This document shows, piece by piece, positions 15,517-18,236 of a stretch of 18,236 nt of DNA; position 1 is the stretch's first letter; each line of letters starts with the position of its first letter. The stretch lies in the NCBI GenBank assembly GCA_002762845.1, contig PCYB01000073.1, positions 1 through 18,236 of the forward strand. The letters are read 5' to 3'. A program made the translations under genes and the position numbers. The notes beneath the pieces were generated by a model. The model did not search any database. It was not told the DNA's origin and was given only the letters and a program-made list of their open reading frames with translations. The DNA is from Candidatus Woesearchaeota archaeon CG10_big_fil_rev_8_21_14_0_10_36_11. Lineage in GTDB: Archaea; Nanobdellota; Nanobdellia; Woesearchaeales; GW2011-AR9.

Positions 15517-17304
15517 GTGGCAACCCGTAAAGTTCTTGTAACTGTACTTGGTCATGTTGATCATGGTAAGACCTCTTTATTAGACAAAATTAGGGCAACT
15601 GTCGTTGCATCGGGTGAAGCAGGAGCAATAACACAAGCGATTGGAGTTTCTGCAATTCCAATTGAAACAATACAAAAAATATGTGGAAAGTTGTTAGATG
15701 CGATTAAACAGAACCTTACTGTCCCCGGTTTGCTTACTATTGATACGCCTGGTCACGCAGCGTTTACCAGTTTACGAAAAAGAGGTGGTTCTTTGGCAGA
15801 CATAGCCATTCTTGTCGTTGACATTGATGAAGGATTCAAACCACAAACTGTTGAGTCAATAGAAATATTAAAAGCGCAAAAAGTACCATTCATTGTCGCT
15901 GCGAATAAGATAGATTTAATACCGCACTGGCAACATAATCCCACAAAATTCTTTATGGAAAATGTTAATGCTCTTCACCAAGAAGTACAAGGAGAATTCG
16001 AAAAGCGTGTGTATGACCTTGTTGCACAATTTCAAGAACATGGATTGCAAGCGGAGCGTTTTGACAGGGTTGAGGATTATACAAAACAAATAGCCATTAT
16101 ACCTGTGTCTGCACAAACTGGTCAGGGAATACCTGAACTGTTAATGGTTCTTACTGGCCTTGCACAGAAATACTTTGAGAAAGTGTTGAAAATAGAAGAA
16201 ACAGGACCTGCAAAGGGAACAATTCTGGAAGTTAAAGAAGAAAAAGGTCTAGGGACAACATTAAATGCAATAATTTACAATGGGCAATTGAAAGTTAATG
16301 ATACTCTTGTCATTGGCTCAATTGAAGAACCAATTGTTGTTAAAGTTCGCGCATTATTAGAACCTGCAGAACTTGCAGAAATGCGTGACGTTAAAAGTAA
16401 ATTCAAAAATGTTAAAGAAGTGCATGCAGCCACGGGCGTAAAGATTGTTGCACCTGGGTTAGACAGTGCAATGGCAGGCATGCCGTTACGAAGTTGTTCC
16501 AATAAAGAAGAAGAAATTGCTACTGCAAAAAATGAAGTACAGGAAGAAGTTGGCGAAATCGTGGTGGAAAATGAAGATACGGATGGAGTTATCATTAAAG
16601 CAGACACTATCGGTGGTTTGGAAGCATTACGAACGTTACTTCAAGAAAAGAATATCCCTATATCATCTTCGTCTCTCGGCGACATCACAAAGAAAGATAT
16701 ATCAAAACTAGAAACAATACGAGATAAAGACGTGTTTCAGGGAGTCATTCTCGGATTTAATGTAAAAGTACCAACAGATATTGCTGATATTCTTACAGCA
16801 AAAAGACTTAAAGTAATTACACACGACATTATTTACCAAACAATAGAAGAATATGAAAAGTATGTAGAAACTCTTACGAGAGACATTGAACTTGAAGAAT
16901 TAAGTAAATTAGTACGTCCGTGTAAATTTGCGATATTGAAAGGGTACACATTCAGACAAAACAATCCCGCTATTGTTGGTGTTGAAATAGAAATAGGAAA
17001 GATAAAAACTGGAGATCCCATCATGAACATAGAAGGAAAGTTAATCACTCAGGTAAAAAGTATGAAAGATGGGAAGGAAAATGTTACGGTTGCTGAACAA
17101 GGAAAACAGGTGGCAATGGCAATGGGCGGAGTTACTGTTGGTCGGCAAATTGAGGAGGGAGATTTTTTGTATAGTGATATTCCTGAAGATGATTTTGTTA
17201 AATTAAAGCACATGAAAAAACATTTATCAACAAGGGAAATTAATATTCTGAAAGAAATTGCCGAAATTAAAAGAAGAACAAATCCGGTATGGGGTGCTGG
17301 GTAA
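15517..17304 (+). CDS. infB: Translation initiation factor aIF5B (IF2 family GTPase)
   Basis: This GTPase promotes ribosomal subunit joining and placement of initiator tRNA. GTPase motifs are GHVDHGKT (12-19, G1), DTPGHAAF (76-83, G3) and NKID (130-133, G4), with SAQTG as G5. Domain II (GTILEVKEEKGLGTTLNAII), the domain III region and domain IV (KFAILKGYTFRQNNPAIVGV) follow, ending with a helix before NPVWGAG. The length of 595 matches archaeal aIF5B and lacks a bacterial N-terminal extension. The start is a GTG; an ATG at 15512 is in another frame, and the TATA position fits the GTG. The next gene starts directly after its stop (TAAATG), so the two form an operon. Confidence 0.96.
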   Translation: MATRKVLVTVLGHVDHGKTSLLDKIRATVVASGEAGAITQAIGVSAIPIETIQKICGKLLDAIKQNLTVPGLLTIDTPGHAAFTSLRKRGGSLADIAILVVDIDEGFKPQTVESIEILKAQKVPFIVAANKIDLIPHWQHNPTKFFMENVNALHQEVQGEFEKRVYDLVAQFQEHGLQAERFDRVEDYTKQIAIIPVSAQTGQGIPELLMVLTGLAQKYFEKVLKIEETGPAKGTILEVKEEKGLGTTLNAIIYNGQLKVNDTLVIGSIEEPIVVKVRALLEPAELAEMRDVKSKFKNVKEVHAATGVKIVAPGLDSAMAGMPLRSCSNKEEEIATAKNEVQEEVGEIVVENEDTDGVIIKADTIGGLEALRTLLQEKNIPISSSSLGDITKKDISKLETIRDKDVFQGVILGFNVKVPTDIADILTAKRLKVITHDIIYQTIEEYEKYVETLTRDIELEELSKLVRPCKFAILKGYTFRQNNPAIVGVEIEIGKIKTGDPIMNIEGKLITQVKSMKDGKENVTVAEQGKQVAMAMGGVTVGRQIEEGDFLYSDIPEDDFVKLKHMKKHLSTREINILKEIAEIKRRTNPVWGAG

Positions 17305-17769
17305 ATGCAAAACCTTACCATACTTAACACACGAAGAATAAAAGAGTTTAACAGAGTTCTTACGAAACAGTTCGGTGCGATATTGCAAGAAAATTATGCC
17401 TACTTTCTCAACGAAAAAAGTCGAATCTTTATTATCAATAGGGACATCGCAAATGTTGATCTTAATAAACTTAAAATTGATAAGATTGGCCTTTACTTTG
17501 CTGAATATAAAGATAATCAAGCACGGTTAAGTAAAGAAGGTGCCCAATTATTAGTCCAAGAAAACAAAAATGTTACGAACGTGATTGAACTTGACGAAAA
17601 AGAGATTAAACAATACTTTGCAGGAACAGATCTTCAGAAGGATTGCGGGAAAGAAAGTAAATTTATACTTTTACAGTATAAGAATCATGTTCTTGGATGT
17701 GCGAAATATAAAGAAAATACAATAATCAATTTCCTGCCGAAGATTCATCGCGGCGAAGTTATTATTTAA
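17305..17769 (+). CDS. PUA-domain RNA-binding protein (NOL1/NOP2/fmu C-terminal domain-like)
   Basis: This 154-residue protein starts immediately after the aIF5B stop, indicating translational coupling. The N-terminal half (residues 1-90) has mixed alpha/beta character with YFLNEKSRIFIINRDI and KIGLYFAEYK. The C-terminal half (about 95-152) has KQYFAGTDL, FILLQYKNHVLGCAKYK and INFLPKIHRGEV. The closing hydrophobic-LPK-x-R pattern is typical of the PUA-like domain found at the C-terminus of RsmF/NOP2-type rRNA methyltransferases and in stand-alone archaeal homologues assigned to ribosome biogenesis. There is no methyltransferase domain. A role in rRNA or tRNA binding is likely; the exact target is unknown. 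Confidence 0.8.
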   Translation: MQNLTILNTRRIKEFNRVLTKQFGAILQENYAYFLNEKSRIFIINRDIANVDLNKLKIDKIGLYFAEYKDNQARLSKEGAQLLVQENKNVTNVIELDEKEIKQYFAGTDLQKDCGKESKFILLQYKNHVLGCAKYKENTIINFLPKIHRGEVII

Positions 17770-17838
17770 CCACCTAATCATACATACAACCACACGGTAA
17801 TTAGAGCATAGTTATTTGTATTATGATATAATTGTTAC

Positions 17839-18069
17839 TTAGTTCAAGACATCTTCGATTGGCTTGTTTCCTTTCAGTTTCTTTGCTTCTTTTCTCGCTT
17901 GTTCAAGTAAATCCACACCTAAATCTTTCAATTCTTTAATGTGCATTTGCATAAGTTGCTCAACAATTTGTAAAATACGCAACATTTCTTCCCGTTCTTT
18001 TGTTAATGTTGCAAGCGACCCTTTATGAAACCCAATCTTTTCGTCTTTCGATTCTTTGTTATCTGCCAT
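17839..18069 (-). CDS. Small helical hypothetical protein (76 residues)
   Basis: From the ATG at 18069 the product is 76 residues, starting MADNKESKDEKIGFHKGSLA. It continues as a predicted long helix with heptad-like hydrophobics (LATLTKEREEMLRILQIVEQL, then MQMHIKELKDLGVDLLEQARK) and a Lys-rich end. No signal peptide or membrane helix is present, and I cannot name the family. The frame extends upstream to a TTG at 18138, but the extra residues (KKHQNINKIFIYYIS) look untranslated, and TTAATAAA at 18098-18091 sits about 26 nt before the ATG. It is convergent with the PUA gene. The 69-nt gap between the two shows no clear feature. Confidence 0.65.
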   Translation of the reverse strand: MADNKESKDEKIGFHKGSLATLTKEREEMLRILQIVEQLMQMHIKELKDLGVDLLEQARKEAKKLKGNKPIEDVLN

Positions 18070-18090
18070 ACTAATGTAATAAATGAATAT

Positions 18091-18098
18091 TTTATTAA
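18091..18098 (-). promoter_or_regulatory. TATA-like box of the 76-residue gene
   Basis: The minus strand reads TTAATAAA, followed by ATATTC. Its centre is about 26 nt before the ATG at 18069, which argues for that start over the upstream TTG. Confidence 0.45.
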
Positions 18099-18146
18099 TG
18101 TTTTGGTGTTTTTTGTTATTCTCTGTTAGTGATAACAACCAAAAGA

Positions 18147-18153
18147 TTTATAT
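18147..18153 (+). promoter_or_regulatory. TATA box of the gene at the right edge
   Basis: AAAAGATTTATAT contains TTTATAT with a BRE-like AAAAGA before it. A start about 26 nt downstream, near 18176, would leave a leader of about 30 nt before the ATG at 18207, longer than for most genes in this window. Confidence 0.5.
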
Positions 18154-18182
18154 CCCAAGTTTGACAGTTAATTAAAAATAAG

Positions 18183-18230
18183 TGTTCTAGGTTTGTAAGT
18201 TCTACCATGAAACAAACAAACACTAGAACA
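18183..18230 (+). promoter_or_regulatory. Hairpin with the start codon in its loop
   Basis: TGTTCTAG (18183-18190) pairs with CTAGAACA (18223-18230). The stem continues inward with GTTTGT (18191-18196) and ACAAAC (18216-18221), leaving A18222 bulged: 14 base pairs in total. The 19-nt loop (18197-18215) contains the ATG at 18207-18209. It may control translation of the gene that begins there. Confidence 0.4.
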
Positions 18231-18236
18231 AATGGC
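18207..18236 (+). CDS. Start of a gene running off the right edge
   Basis: Ten codons, MKQTNTRTNG, are visible from an ATG preceded by a TATA box and a leader of about 30 nt. Nothing can be said about the product. The call rests on the promoter and the open frame only. Confidence 0.35.
   Translation, partial: MKQTNTRTNG

Noticed and set aside
18070..18138. N-terminal extension of the 76-residue protein to a TTG at 18138
   Set aside because: The extension lacks a promoter at the right distance and would contain the apparent TATA box of the ATG at 18069.

Overview
The window looks like a piece of an AT-rich archaeal chromosome, probably from a DPANN-type lineage such as Woesearchaeota; the lineage is my inference. 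The archaeal assignment rests on aIF5B, aEF1-beta next to its four-CxxC zinc-ribbon partner, an archaeal Trm1, an RNA 3'-terminal phosphate cyclase, an intron-containing tRNA-Trp without an encoded CCA end, and TATA boxes placed about 26 nt before start codons, as expected for leaderless or near-leaderless mRNAs.

Bases 1-7657 (minus strand) hold a tight three-gene operon for large envelope proteins. It encodes a 966-residue coiled-coil protein with one internal membrane segment, a 489-residue secreted protein with a coiled coil and a beta-strand-rich C-terminal half ending in Phe, and a very large secreted protein (at least 1074 residues, continuing beyond base 1) made of cadherin/PKD-like repeats and Cys-rich cassettes. 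Intergenic gaps are 3 and 1 nt, so they are very likely made together. I do not recognise the first two as members of any described family. This is the best candidate for an undescribed system, possibly for adhesion or cell-cell contact.

Bases 7748-9461 hold an APC-type amino-acid permease (minus), a divergent four-helix small membrane protein (plus) that appears to share one TATA element with it, and a tRNA-Trp gene (minus) with a 48-nt intron. The small membrane protein's reading frame runs on into the antisense of the tRNA gene.

Bases 9517-11088 (plus) hold rtcA, a 56-residue zinc-ribbon protein and aEF1-beta. A small orphan gene and trm1 follow on the minus strand. Next comes a two-gene minus-strand operon pairing a RimK-like ATP-grasp ligase that has an RLAN-type N-terminal domain with a GCS2-type carboxylate-amine ligase, a likely peptide or amide biosynthesis unit. 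Bases 15517-17769 (plus) encode aIF5B and a PUA-domain protein with abutting stop and start codons. The window ends with a small helical protein (minus) and the first codons of a plus-strand gene whose start lies in the loop of a hairpin.

Besides the surface operon, the main theme is RNA and translation: initiation (aIF5B), elongation (aEF1-beta, zinc ribbon), tRNA modification (Trm1), RNA end processing (RtcA), a PUA protein and tRNA-Trp.
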